Assembly: GCA_002914805.1 (NCBI GenBank)
Contig: JXTB01000109.1
Coordinates: 886,189-950,188, forward strand
DNA from: Parasponia andersonii
Lineage: Eukaryota > Streptophyta > Magnoliopsida > Rosales > Cannabaceae
Direction: 5' to 3'
DNA length: 64,000 bases
In this document: positions 29,806-40,920 of the stretch, one piece after another
Numbering within the stretch: position 1 is the first letter of the stretch
Layout: each line of letters opens with the position of its first letter
Notes under the pieces: generated by a model
Told to the model about the DNA's origin: nothing
The model's database searches: none
What the model saw: the letters and a program-made list of their open reading frames with translations, nothing else
Position numbers and translations under genes: made by a program

Positions 29806-31266
29806 TCAAAAGCCATAGTATTGGAACTGAGTAGGCCCATAACTGTTCACAAACTGTCCTCTTACTGTTTCATTGTCTTCCTCTTCTTCATGCAGACCCT
29901 CAAGCTGCAAAAAACAGCACATGCAAACCCCATAAGCTAAGACTTTATTATAAATGCCCCATTTAATGACGTTTTCCAAAACATGTTATTATAAAGTGAT
30001 ATAATTGCTAGAAAAGAAAAGATTCGAATATGTCACACTCATATATATATATATATATATATATACATACCCAGAGCTCATCTTCGTCTTCATCTCTGGT
30101 TGAACTACATGCAGCTTTGGGAAGCTCACCAGGTTCGTCGTTGCGAGCGAATCTGCCACGTATGCGGGGCCTATTGTCGGCTAGTGTTTTCCGACATGCA
30201 TACTTGTATAAACAGGGAAAAACGTAAAAAAGACGGTCACATTCAGAATCAAACACCTATATATATATATATATGTATATATTATATAAAGTTCAGTAAA
30301 AAGTATAAAATATAAAAAACGAAATTTTGGTTCAAGTAAAGATTATTATACTACCTTAATAGTCTTGTTGAAGTTCCTGAGTGTTCTTTTGGCTCTGTAC
30401 TTTGAAATCCTTTCTTTCCTCTCTTCTGCACTGTACTTCCCCACTTTGAAGTTAGGTTCCTCCATGAATGAGCTCTCTGAAGCCAAAGGACTCGAAAAGG
30501 ACCTCTGGGTTGTTCTAGCAGTTCCAAAATTCTGAAAAAAGAAAAAGAAAGAAAAAAGAATATTAAAAAACAAAACAAAGGAAGTTCAAGAAGGGGGGGA
30601 AAAAACAGAGGATTAGAGGCTAATTTTATGGAGTAATCTAACCTGTAAATCTCCAGTGCTACAAACCCTTCTCATTTGACCAGTTAAGAAGCCATTTTCA
30701 GGTGAGCTCAAGGCTTGGTTCTGAAAACTTGGTGACTCCATGAGAGTATCAAACCGAGGTGTGAATGAAAAATCAGGCTTCCCATCAAAAGAGTTGCTGC
30801 TAAAACTCCTCTGAATCAACTTTGCAACATTTTCTGAACCACTATAGCTGTGTGGACCAAAGTTTTGAGTACAGTAGTAACCATTGTCGAAACCCATTTG
30901 GCATTCCTCAGTTTTGACCTGAAAAGCATCCAAGCCAGCGAAATTTGAGAACCCGTTTGGGAGATTTGGAGTGTGCAAATGGGTTGTCGTTGTTGTTGTT
31001 GGTTGGTAAAGGTTTAAGCTTTCCAACTGGTGACTTGGGGGAGAAGAAGAGGAGAGGGTTGAAGAGGAGATATGGTCATTGGAGTGGGATTCCTCAACTG
31101 GGTTTTGTTGAGTTTGGTGGTCTGAGAAAGCTTGGAAGATATCAATGGCGGAATCGGAGAAAGGAGAGAGTTCATCGCCGAAGAACAAGTCTGGTTCAAG
31201 GGAAACCACTTCTGGGCTTGAATGGTTGTAGAAAGAACCATCGAAAACGAAGAGATCAGAGGACAT
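29806..31266 (-). CDS. CCT-motif family (CMF) transcriptional regulator, 4 exons, 343 aa
   Basis: Exons: 30643-31266 (ATG 31266), 30355-30531, 30071-30202 and 29806-29904 (stop TGA). Junctions are GT/AG and all in phase 0. The long N-terminal part is Ser/Thr/Asn-rich with acidic patches (LEPDLFFGDELSPF). A CCT motif spans about residues 247-290, with KYRAKRTLRNFNKTIKYACR and then the KTLADNRPRIRGRFARND end, split by intron 2 after NKTIK. The last exon encodes an acidic EGLHEEEEDNE stretch and ends in FQYYGF. There are no B-box zinc fingers or response-regulator domain, so this is a CMF protein rather than CONSTANS or PRR; the closest remembered relatives are Arabidopsis CCT proteins such as At1g63820. 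CCT motifs act in the nucleus, typically binding DNA with NF-Y partners. Reading past the exon 3 donor instead of splicing would append a TA-microsatellite-encoded tail. Confidence 0.9.
30041..30065. repeat. (TA)n microsatellite abutting the CMF intron 3 donor
   Basis: About twelve TA units begin a few bases downstream (minus strand) of the GTATGT donor at 30070. If the intron is retained the tract encodes alternating Ile-Tyr. Confidence 0.92.
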
Positions 31267-31582
31267 TGAAACCCAAATCTTTGGTTGAATTTGAACCAGA
31301 AAAGAATAAAAAACGAAACAGATACTCTTGGTTCTTCTGTGTAGTACTGATATCTATATTTGGGAGTTTTGGTCAGTGTAGTTTGGTGTTGAAATGGCCT
31401 GAATAAGCAGTAGTACTGACAGAGTAAGCACTCATCTATAATGAAGCCAAAGCTCTCGGTATTACGAGAGAAAGAAGACAAAGGGGAAGCTATTTCTCGT
31501 CTGCGTCTCCTTCTCTCTCCAGAAATGATTTTGAAACAATGCGGGGAGAGGAAGTCCACTTTTATGCCTTCAGCTTAGCTAT

Positions 31583-31591
31583 GTATATAAA
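31583..31591 (-). promoter_or_regulatory. Candidate TATA box of the CMF gene
   Basis: Read on the minus strand the sequence is TTTTATATACAT, about 320 bp upstream of the start codon at 31266. A CT-rich leader follows (about 31485-31525). The position is plausible for a plant core promoter with a long leader; the transcription start is not known. Confidence 0.45.
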
Positions 31592-31659
31592 ATGAAGTGG
31601 AATTTTTGTAAATTCCCAACTTTTCCCATATTTTCAAAATGTCCCTTTTATTTTTCTTT

Positions 31660-32165
31660 TTAAGATTTTTGTCATAACTGGCCTCCATGTTTTTCGTGAT
31701 TAGCAAAATAGTCTCGTAGTTATTATTTTTGACAATTAAATTCTTAAGTTTTGACAATTGTTAAAATATTTGATAAAATTAAGCATTTTTTAGTTACATA
31801 CAAGATTTTTGATACTCAAAATCAATATTTTATTGATATTAGTTGAAATTGAAAAGAAAATAACCAAAAATTAACAATATTTAACAACATAATATAAAAA
31901 ATTAAAAAAAATAGAAATTTTCAAAAATTTAAAATTTTTCTTAAAATTTCTTTCTATTTCCTTTCCAAGTTAATTAATGTTAGTGAAATACCAATGTATT
32001 CGCTTAAACATATTCAATTTCATGAAAATTTTAATATCAATAAACAAAAAAGATTTAATTATCATAGTTTTTAAAACTTAAGGACTTAACTGTCAAAAAA
32101 ATTAACTTAGAGATCATTTTTCTAATCTGCGAATAACATATGGACCAAACATGCCAAAAACTTTT
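31660..32165. mobile_element. TIR element (MITE-like, about 0.5 kb) upstream of the CMF promoter
   Basis: Left part: GGCCTCCATGTTTTTCGTGA, then TAGCAAAATAGTCTC, then TTTTTGACAATTAAATTCTT, then AAGTTTT. The right part read on the minus strand repeats this pattern with mismatches: GGCATGTTTGGTCCAT, TTAGAAAAATGATCTC, TTTTTTTGACAGTTAAGTCC, TTAAGTTTT. The inverted arms are about 100 bp each and the interior is AT-rich and non-coding. Boundaries are approximate and no target duplication was fixed. Confidence 0.55.
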
Positions 32166-32756
32166 TTTCCTTAATCTCTATTTTATGTCTACAATTATGT
32201 GAAATACCCTGCTACCATCAAGTTTGCTAACTTGGTGTCTTCATTGGATCATATTGAACTATTTTAGACATATTATATTCAATTCTCGGAGAAAATGTAT
32301 TCAATCCAATTCACAAACAAGTATTCAACTAATAAAATTCAATCCATAAATTTGTATTAAAAACAAAGGATAATATGAAAAATATACATTTATATAGTAC
32401 TACATCCAACCTCTTATCTTAATTTTTTAATTCCACCTTACATGGTACATGAGTTATCACTATGCAATCACTATGCAGTGGATTAATTAGAGTCTATTAC
32501 TACAAATAAGTTTGACAATATTCAACAATTGTGTAGTCACAATGCATATGCCACATGGTGGGATTAAAAAGTGTGACAAAAGGTGGGATCCTTATTGTTT
32601 TCCAAAAAAAACATAAAATAAAATGAAAACCCATTACTTCTTGTGTTTCAGCAATAAAAAATCTCAAAAAATTAAATTGCGTGTTCTATTTTTACACTTC
32701 AAAAATTAAATTTTCTCTTTTTGTAGCTAAATGACTGAGTATATATATTTTTATTC

Positions 32757-33211
32757 TTTTTTTTTTTTGGCTGAAAGGAGACTTCATTGAACGAAAGTAA
32801 AACAAAGTCGAGGGAAGGCCAATAAACACCCTAGAAAAAACCTAGTCTACAACCTCATGCTGACGTTCAAAAAAAACCTTAGAAGGAATATCAGAGATAT
32901 AAAAGCTACCAAAAGAAACAGAAGAAGTAGCCCATGTAGCCAAATTGTGTGCTAGATAATTTTTGTTCTTATAAATAAAAGACAGTTGAAAGAAGTCAAA
33001 AAAGTACATCATCGATTTTTCTTGGAATACTTGATCTTTGATCTCCTAATGACAATCTACCTCATCTCTTTCAAAGCTAGCTAGTGCTTTCTTACAGTCG
33101 CTCTCCATTACCACAGACTTCCAGTTGCTAACAATTGCACGACTGATTGTTAAGAGGATCGCTCTCACTTCAGTAACCAAAGGGTTTATTTAGCTATATA
33201 TATCTGATAAG
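32757..33211 (-). mobile_element. LINE-type retroelement remnant, 3' part (RNase H C-terminal half and poly(A) end)
   Basis: On the minus strand, from about 33182 downward, the frame reads LVTEVRAILLTI, then WKSVVMESDCKKALASF, typical of the RVT_3-type RNase H at the end of plant LINEs and LINE-derived genes. The catalytic Glu (TEVRAI) and Asp (MESD) are visible. Further on come NYLAHNLATWA and an untranslated end CATTGAACGAAAG-like on the plus strand, finishing in a poly(A) tail (T/A run at 32757-32768). The upstream half lies at 35053-35414, beyond an inserted LTR. In-frame stops occur, so it is dead. Confidence 0.72.
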
Positions 33212-35052
33212 TGATGATAATTTGACCTAACATTTAGGAAAAAATATGCATGCATATAAATATAGAAAACATATAATCACATCATGAATGCAACGGAAAA
33301 ATTAACGGATTTAGGTTTTAAAATTTTTACAAAAAAATAGTTTTCATAACCATAATACATTTATATATATATATATATATATATCATATATGGGATCATA
33401 TATAACATAAATTAAATTTAGATATATAAACCCTATAGATGAGATTAGGGTTTACCTCTTGTAGCATGCTCCTGCTTGAATCTCCTTATTGATGGTGATT
33501 AAATCTTTAACTCTAGATCTTCTTGTCTATGCTTTAGCTCTAGGTTGATGAGATGAGCGGGCACCAAGTTGAATCCTTCGTTGAAGAACGATCAAGAATA
33601 CTTTTTTGATCATTTGGAATATTGGGACGTGAGATGAGACTATGAGATTACAGAAAACTTTTTCTCTCATCTCTTTCTCAGCCTTGGCCGAATTCTCTCT
33701 CTCTCTCTCTTTTTCTCTGTGTTTCACGTGTAACATTGCTAGGGTTACTGTATAGTTTTTTCTCTCATATATCTTATATATATATATATATATATATAGC
33801 CCAAAACTGCTAATTCCAGTCTAACTAGGATCGAACTTGTTCTCAAATTTGGGTTATGGGTGTATTTTTTTTATAAATATATCCAACTCATGAAACTTAT
33901 TTATAAAAATACCAACTTCTATGTAGAATTATTATTTTATACAATTTTATGAAAATAATTTCACAAATACTACTAACTAATTAATGAGCTTTGTTGAGCT
34001 AGGCAAGGGATCTAATGGATCCAAATAATCTAAATTCCAAAAGTATAATAAATACATTGTAACTCTTATTATGGTATTTATATAAATACTATTAGTAAAT
34101 GAGATACTCTACTAAAAACCCAATACTACACTCTTAGATTAAATATCTAGCCTTTTATAGAGATTTAATCAACTATCCTTGATTAACCGATCCATCTAGT
34201 ATATTATATACCATGTATAGAATCCCTATATAATACTGTAGTTGGATACGTGAAATTACCGTAATATCCCTTCAATACATATTTACCTTTAAGATACCAT
34301 CTTTCTATCAAGGAATAATGTTATCGATAATTTTATTCTCAATGGTCATTTAGACAAAATTATCAACTAATTCACAAAGTGAATACTAAAATCTTAGATT
34401 TAGTTATTCCATAAATCTTGAAAGACCTTAAGGTAACATTAATGTATAATGTTCTTAACTATTTGGTATTCCTATCAATTTATAAATTATAACCTCTAAT
34501 ATGCTAGAGTTCACTTCTAATTTCACGGAGGATAGTCATTTAACAAATTAAAGACTAAAATCTATGAAAGTAAGTCCAATTAAACATCAAGGATTAAGAT
34601 CTACATGCTAGGAGCTAGTTTGTGATAATACTAAGAATTGAGTTACGATACTCCAGTTCTTTATATTACTTAGTTCAGTTCAATATACATAACTTATTTA
34701 TGTTGTATTAGCGTTTCTATCAGAAGTTAGATACTTCAATAATTTGAGATACATCATTCCCATTGAGATAGACAAACACTACAATTTTTAGTAAATAAAG
34801 TATTTCATTTTTATTTTCAGATTGTGAACTAATTAATTTAGACTTAAATAAAGAAACAAATTTTCTCATAATTAATACTTAATTATATTTGGTTCTTTAT
34901 ATACAAATAAACTCATAGAATCATTTTCAGATAAATAAACTATTTAACAGACAGTTTAATCTAGCAAATATTATAATTGCATATAAGAGAAAGTTGTTTG
35001 CACTAAAAGGGTAAAATTAAAAATCTGTCTTTTTAAGGTACATATCCCAACA
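33212..35052 (-). mobile_element. Putative solo LTR (1.84 kb, copia-like ends) inserted into the LINE RNase H
   Basis: On the minus strand the element starts TGTTGGGATATGTACC (35052) and ends ATCATCA (33212), so it has TG...CA ends. It is flanked by ATAAG (33207-33211) and ATGAG (35053-35057), a 5-bp target duplication with one mismatch. It interrupts a recognisable RNase H domain: the N-terminal half ends at NRSMLNV on the right and the frame resumes at PLVTEVRAI on the left with the correct spacing. No gag or pol is present. It contains CT-rich and TA microsatellites (33362-33384, 33777-33800). The TGTTGGGATATGT terminus recalls Ty1/copia LTRs; that lineage call is from memory. Confidence 0.68.
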
Positions 35053-35414
35053 ATGAGTACATTCAGCATCGATCTATTAGCATTTCTAGCTACGACTGCA
35101 ATAACACAATAATTTTCCTGAATAGTTACGTCCACATTGAGCTTGATATACGAGAATGGTGGGTCATTGCTAGGAGGCCTGATCTGAGTCATGTAGGTCG
35201 TGCTTCATGCTCCAAGACTGAGAGTAAAAGTGGGAGTTCAATAGAATTTTCTTTACTAATTGATCCAGGTCAGATTTGGGCTTGTTATGAACAATGGCAT
35301 TCAGCTCCAACTAAATCCTCTCAAAGCAAATAGAGAAAGATAATATGATATTGTCGCACTCCGTCAAAGATCCCATTGTTTGATTTTTTGAGAACAGTAA
35401 GTGTGCAACATTTG
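35053..35414 (-). mobile_element. LINE-type retroelement remnant, 5' half of RNase H
   Basis: On the minus strand the frame from 35192 reads MTQIRPPSNDPPFSYIKLNV, then DVTIQENYCVIAVVARN, matching the start of plant LINE RNase H domains; the first catalytic Asp is in NVDVTI. Upstream (about 35193-35400) more linker-like sequence is readable with stops. It is continuous with the remnant at 32757-33211 once the LTR is set aside, and is cut on the right by the gypsy LTR at 35415. Confidence 0.68.
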
Positions 35415-36232
35415 TGTGGGACCCGTTCCCAAATCATGCACCACGTGGATGATTAAGTGGCAAATCATGCACCCGTCTAACAGGTGTCAAGAATGATAAG
35501 CTAAAGGTCACGCGAGTCATGCATGATATCACAATCGGCCGTTGGGCCGTCCGAGATTAGGGCCAGGCCCATCACTGACCCTGAGCAAGCTTGGCCCAGT
35601 CCGACCCTTAACTCGACAGTTGGGGGGTCGGAAGTTCCAAGGGTCTTCTGCCAAAATATGATGGAAAGCAATTCACAATTCCAGACCCAGACAGAGCATT
35701 TAATACGGTCCTGGGTAGGCGTGCGCAGGGAAGGGGGCAAGCCGTCCTGACAAAACGACGATTTGACCAAATCTCACCCCTGACAGATTCAAGCCATAGG
35801 AGGCGGCGGAAACCAGGCTACAGTGATACAGAGGTGATCACGGTAATCTCGGCCCGTGATTCCTGAGAAACATTCTGGGGAAAAAGGTACTCAGTCTTGA
35901 GATTGAGACCCGAGTGGTTCACAACCTCAGGACTACATATATATGAGCCATGCATTCCCGAGAGGGGTATGTATGCTTACAAAAAAGAAGTATATATAAA
36001 AAAGCTTATGAGCAAGAAACAAACATATACTTATATAGAACTTATTTCTTGCTACCCAAAATCAAAGACTAAACACTGACTTAAGCATCGGAAAATCTTT
36101 GCAGGCCCCCGCCTCTCTGACCCTGTCTGGAGTTCAGAGTATTTTAGGAAAGCAAGGGCACAAGGATAGTTGGAGAACACAGCATCAGCGGTTCAGAGAC
36201 ACGTGGAAGGCTGGTGAGAAACCGCTCCAACA
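35415..36232 (+). repeat. 5' LTR of the Tat-type element (818 bp)
   Basis: It starts TGTGGGACCCGTTCCC and ends CGCTCCAACA. It matches 45021-45811 along its whole length, with shared landmarks such as GGGTCTTCTGCC, ACTGACTTAAGCATC and TCTTTGCAG, but with many substitutions and small indels, implying age or distinct source copies. A probable promoter/leader part is the stretch with TATATATATGAGCC near 35936-35949. Confidence 0.85.
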
Positions 36233-36233
36233 G

Positions 36234-36252
36234 TTTGGCGCCATCTGTGAGA
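36234..36252 (+). other. Primer-binding-site-like sequence
   Basis: TTTGGCGCCATCTGTGAG lies directly after the LTR terminus. TGGCGCC matches the 3' end complement expected for plant tRNA-Asp priming, as reported for several Ty3/gypsy lineages. Confidence 0.6.
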
Positions 36253-36328
36253 AAAAGGTTGAGCATGAGAAAAAGAGTAGGAGACTCACGATCGTGTTTT
36301 CCCCGAACAAAAAGCCATACAACGTCTG

Positions 36329-38170
36329 ATGGCACCCTCAAGGATGACAACCAGGAGCACACGTCCCGACGCCGAAGGGAGCTCCCGAGAAGCATGACCA
36401 GATCTGGAGCAGAAGCTGGATCAGATACTTGCCGCCCTTGCGAAAGCAAACCAGAAGGCAGACATGGCCCACGAAGCCGTCCTCGGTTTAAGGGACGAAT
36501 TCGCAGAGGTACGCAGAGATAACGCCCGCCTCGAGGGGTTGCTAGCAAGCGAAGACAGGACCCAGCGGAGAGAAGATTTTGACGAAGAGGTCCAGCAAGA
36601 ATTCGGAAGTCAACCGCGAGAAGAAACTCCTGCACCCTTCGGGTCATGTATACAGGGGGCACATTAAAGCCAGTCGAGACCCCTCCAAACCAGGGGTGCA
36701 ATGTGCGGAAGACGCCATAGAAACCCAGGAGGTATACCTCCCGACTGGAAGTAAGAGATGATGGCGGAGTTGAGTAAGAGACTCGGGGACCATCATAGCC
36801 AGACCCCCAACGATTTGGCAGAGTAAACTATGCAAGGGATCAACCGGACGGCCTTCGCCAACTGGATCTAGATGGAGCCCAGGTCGAGGGACTTCATGAC
36901 CCCGACCTTTAGGCCGTTCGAGGGGAAAACTGACCCCCTCGACCACATATACTACTTTCAGCAGAAGATGGCTTTGGAAACCAGGGACGAGGCCGTGATC
37001 TGTAAAGTCTTCTCTACGACCCAGGCGGGAACAGCCCTGCTGTGGTTCAGGCAGCTCCCGGAAAAATCTATAAATGGGTTTGAAGATTTCTGCAAACTTT
37101 TCTTGAAGCAGTACACGGGTGTACGGAGACAGCAAAAAACCATGCGAGACCTGGACCGGTTAGAGCAGGCCACAGATGAGTCTCTGCAAAAGTACCTCTC
37201 GCATTTCCTCGAGGTAATGTCTCAGGTCCATAACGCCAACTCGATCCAAGCTGCAGGCTCATTCGTCAGGAGCCTGCAATCAGGATCAATGCTATCGGAC
37301 CACCTCCTTTTGAATCTCTTGTACGATATAGCGGATGTCTAGGCAAAGTCAGAGGGGGTCTTTAGGGTGCTAGAAAACCACTAGAAGGCGCCCAAGACCT
37401 CTGCCGCGATAACAATAACGCCGATACAAACCCTGGCTCCGTAAGGGGTGAAGAGACCCGCATCGAGCCAAGGGTCGGCTCCGAAGCAAGAAGCCTCCAT
37501 CCGAGACGGTTAGGAAGGTGGCAAGAGGAGGAAGACGTCCCGTGACCCTCTGCCGAAGTATGAGCTCAATACGCCGATCGACGTATTCTACCTCCAAAAC
37601 AAGGACATGGGCATTTTCAAAGACCCACCCAAATCTGGCATCCCAGAGCATATGAGGAACAGGAACAGATATTACCAGTTCTACAAAGACTTCGGACACG
37701 ACACCATCCACTGCCGCAACCTTTACGCTCAAGTCATGATGGCGATCCATGTCGGCAGGTTAAATCAGTATGTGAAAACCGGCGAAACCCAGTCGCTGGA
37801 AGACGTCACCAGGCCTGAGAAAGGGAAGCAGACCCAAGCCTCTGGATCAGGAGAGCAGACCCTGAGGATAGTACCGACCATTGTGGGCAGGCCAGAGCCG
37901 ACCATTGTGGGCAGGCCAGAGCCGACCCAGGATCAAGAGGAGAAGGAAAAATGCCTCAAAAGAGCTGAAGGTAGGGTGAAGTGCCTGAGGGAGATGGGCC
38001 ATTCCGTCAACCATTTGATGTCAAGGGAAAGCCTCACACCTCTGTCGCCCCCATCATTTCCACCCAGCAAGTGGAAGCAGTGTCGATATCCTGTTACTCA
38101 GCACATTCGAGAATATGGGTCCGGATCGAAGCACACTCAGGCCGACCTATCAGCCGCTATTCACTTTTGA
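36329..38170 (+). pseudogene. gag of the Tat-type element, broken by stops
   Basis: The frame opens at ATG 36329 (MAPSRMTTRSTRPDAEG) and hits a TGA 22 codons later. A coiled-coil-like stretch follows (LGLRDEFAEVRRDNARLEGL, about 36480-36545). The retrotransposon gag domain is clear from 36872: FRPFEGKTDPLDHIYYFQQK, then WFRQLPEKSINGFEDFCKLF. After a stop at 37340 the frame resumes near 37607 with a knuckle-like YQFYKDFGHDTIHC (about 37667-37712), typical of this lineage. A direct duplication of 21 nt encoding TIVGRPEP occurs near 37879-37924. Function: capsid/nucleocapsid protein, here non-functional. Confidence 0.8.
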
Positions 38171-38340
38171 CAGCACGAGGGTCTGCTCTTTGGGCGTTGT
38201 GGCCCTGAATGTCTGCGCTGCAGAGAGATGCTTGGACGTGGATTTCGTCATCATTGACTGCCAGTCCTCCTTCAATGTCATAATGGGAAGGGGATGGATC
38301 CATGCCATGCATGGGGTCACTTCCACCCTCTACTAGGTCC
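38060..38340 (+). pseudogene. Aspartic-protease-like region of pol, degenerate
   Basis: Frames in 38115-38336 read TRVCSLGVVALNVCAAERCL and DVDFVIIDCQSSFNVIMGR, the C-terminal flap and ILGR-like end usual for gypsy proteases (here IMGR). The N-terminal catalytic D-[ST]-G was not found in frame, so the enzyme is incomplete. It ends in a stop near 38334. Confidence 0.6.
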
Positions 38341-38498
38341 TAAGATGTCTATCAAAGGACGGAACTTATACGATAGATATCAAAGGAGACCAGGCCTCTG
38401 CAAAGAAGTGCTTTTCAACTGCCCTGAGGGGAGTCGACACGAATGCAAGCACCTCGACTAGGGACGAATAGCAATCAAAGGACTGCCTACCAGCGTAT

Positions 38499-39868
38499 AT
38501 GAAACGAATCGAAGAAGAGTATGATGGCCCGGAATCCATAATCGAGGAGCTGGTAGCGGTCCCATTGAAAGAGGCACAGCGGGCGAAGGTGGTTCAACTC
38601 GGGGCCCTATTACCCGAGGAGCAGAAGAACGAAATGTTGGGATTCCTGAAGCGGAACGAGGACGTTTTCGCGTGGTCCCATGATGACATACCCGGGATAG
38701 ACCCCGCACATACCTGCCACCAGCTGAACATAGATCCCAATTTCCCGTCAGTCAGGCAGAAGCCCCGAAAGTTCGCACCAGAGAAAAACAGGGCGATCAA
38801 CAAAGAAGTAGAGAAGCTACTGGATAATAGTCTGATCAGGGAATACATGTACCCGCATTGGTCTCCAACCCAGTAGTGGTGAAGAAGAAAAACGGCGACG
38901 ACTGTATTTGCATAGAATTCACCAACCTGAACAAGGCCTGTCTGAAGGATAGCTTCCCCCTACCAAGAATCGAACAAATAGTAGATGCGACGGCGGGATT
39001 CAACAGAATGAGTTTTTTGGATACCTATTCCGGGTTCAACTAGATCCTCCTGTACGCGGAAGACCAGATCCATACGGCTTTTATCACGGAGTGGGGTCTG
39101 TACTGCTACAGGCGTATGTCGTTTAGCCTGAAGAACGCGGGGGCAACCTACCAAAGGTTCATGAATAAAATATTCGCCAGGCTTCTAGGGAAGACAATGG
39201 AGGTCTACATCGACGATATGGTCGTGAAGAGCAGGGAAGATTCAGACCATCTGAGGCACCTAGATGAATATTTTCAGATTCTGAGACAATATCAGATACA
39301 TCTGAACCCCAAGAAATATGCGTTTGGGATATCCTCTGGGCAATTCCTAGGGTATATCGTGAACAGGAAGGGTATTGAGGCAAATCCGACCCAGCTGACC
39401 TCGATCGCGAATATGCAGAGACCCTCGACCATTCGGGAGGTCCAACGCCTGGCCGGGAAGATAGCCACTCTCAGCCAATTCGTCTCTAAAATGTCCGACC
39501 GATGCAAGCCTTTCTTCCAATGCTTGAGGAAAAGCTCTACTATCATCTGGGGGGAGGAACAGGACAGGGCATTGACAGATCTCAAGCTGTATCTGAGTCA
39601 CCCACCTATACTGGCTTCCCTGGTAGAGAGGGAGCACCTGTATGCCTATTTAGCGGTGTCCGAGGTAGCGATCAGCGCCGTACTGTTCATCGAGAAAGAC
39701 GGCAAACAAAAACCGGTATTTTATATAAGCCGTATGCTCCTGGATGCCGAAACGCGATATACTATAGTAGAAAAGCTGGTCCTTGCTCTGGTCAATGCTA
39801 AAAAGAAACTCCGGCAGTACTTTGAGGCACACTCGGTCACCGTGTATACGGATTTCCCTATCTGTTAA
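38499..39868 (+). pseudogene. Reverse transcriptase and RNase H of pol, with frameshift and stops
   Basis: Typical gypsy pol order: linker with EDVFAWSHDDIPGIDP, then PRKFAPEKNRAINKEVEKLL, a frameshift near 38865, NPVVVKKKNG, a fingers region ending TYSGFN followed by a TAG (39043), MSFSLKNAGATYQRFMNKIF, the catalytic YIDDM (about 39204-39218), then GYIVNRKGIEANP, a connection domain, and the retroviral-type RNase H (AYLAVSEVAISAVLF) ending at a TAA (39866). Most stops replace residues encoded by CAG, CAA, CGA or TGG in relatives. It belongs with the gag upstream and the second RNase H downstream. Confidence 0.88.
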
Positions 39869-39949
39869 ATTTTGGCCAAGCCAAACTTGTCGGGACGACT
39901 GACCAAATAGGCCATCGAGCTGGGAATATACGATATCGAGTATCGACCT

Positions 39950-40680
39950 TGAGTGGCGAAGAAAGGGCAGGTCATGGCAGATTTTCTGGTGGAAATCGAA
40001 TCCTTCGGCGAGCTGCATGACCCGCATCAGATGTCTCAACTCTGCCCCCCTTCAGCCTGGACTCTCCACACCGACGGATCCACGAATACCTCAGGGTCAG
40101 GTATCGAGATAGTCTTGCAGACCCCGATGGGTCTCAGAATTGAGAAGGTGTTAAGGCTCGGTTTCCAGGCGACTAACAATGAGGCGGAGTAGAGGCACTA
40201 CTGCAAGGACTTGAACTAGCACTGCACTTTGGAGTGGAGGATATCGCAGTAAAGACCGACTCGTAGTTGATCGTGGGTCAAGTCAGGGGAGACTTCAAAG
40301 TAAAAGAACTGAGGTTGCACAGGTACTTCTCTAATGTAATGGGGGCAAAAGCTCGCTTTGGCAATTTCAATATCGAACCAATCCCCAGGGAGATGAACTA
40401 GAGAGCCGACGAGCTAGCTAAGAGTGTATCAATCGGGGGTATAGCTGAAAGCAGAGAAGTTCTCTTAGAAGGCGGGAGCATGGAGGACCCTCCGCAGACC
40501 CCTGCGCACCATGTATTCACAAACGGAGCTGCTGACGAAGGGTGGATGAAACCCATCACACAGTGTTTGACATTGGGGAACCTGCCCGCAGACCCCCGGG
40601 AAGCAAGGTCAGTCAGATTGAAAGCTGCCAGGTACTCGATGGTGGATGAACAGTTAGCCAAAGGCAAGTGGAGCTAGAGT
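39950..40680 (+). pseudogene. Second (Tat-type) RNase H domain, truncated pol end without integrase
   Basis: After VMADFLVEI the frame reads WTLHTDGSTNTSGSGIEIVL, then FQATNNEAE with a stop at 40190, and later fragments IPREMN and RADELAKS. This is the additional RNase H that Tat elements carry between the retroviral RNase H and integrase. The linker that normally precedes integrase is present (WMKPITQCLTLGNLP, then LKAARYSMVDEQL, 40540-40665), but it ends at a stop (40676) and tandem repeats follow. No HHCC zinc domain or DDE core was found. Confidence 0.75.
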
Positions 40681-40920
40681 CTACCCGTTGGAAGCAGACC
40701 CTCCCTAGAGAGCACCTTAGCTGCGCGCGAGATAAAGGCAAGCAAAGCCATGGTCTACCCGTTTGAAGCAGACCCTCCTCAGAGCACCTTAGCTGCGCAT
40801 AAGATGAAGGCAAATGGGGCCAAGGTCTACCCTTTGGAAGCAGACCCTCCCCAGAGAGCGCCTTAGCTACGTATGGACTGGAAGTGAATGGAGCTAGGGC
40901 CTACCCATTGTAAGTAACCC
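40660..40920 (+). repeat. Tandem repeats of about 73 bp after pol
   Basis: The phrase GTCTACCC..GAAGCAGACCCTCC recurs with starts at about 40679, 40753, 40825 and a diverged 40899, each followed by AGAGCACCTTAGCTGCG or variants. The period is 72-74 bp, with three clear copies and one partial. It lies exactly where the integrase region should begin. Confidence 0.88.

Noticed and set aside
30945-31406. 153-codon plus-strand frame opposite CMF exon 1
   Set aside because: Antisense shadow of a Ser/Thr/Gln-rich coding exon; Arg/Lys-rich with no family resemblance.
31014-31559. 181-codon minus-strand frame overlapping the CMF start region, possible uORF
   Set aside because: Its first codon is GTG, not ATG, and its sequence is a frame shadow of the CMF first exon and CT-rich leader.
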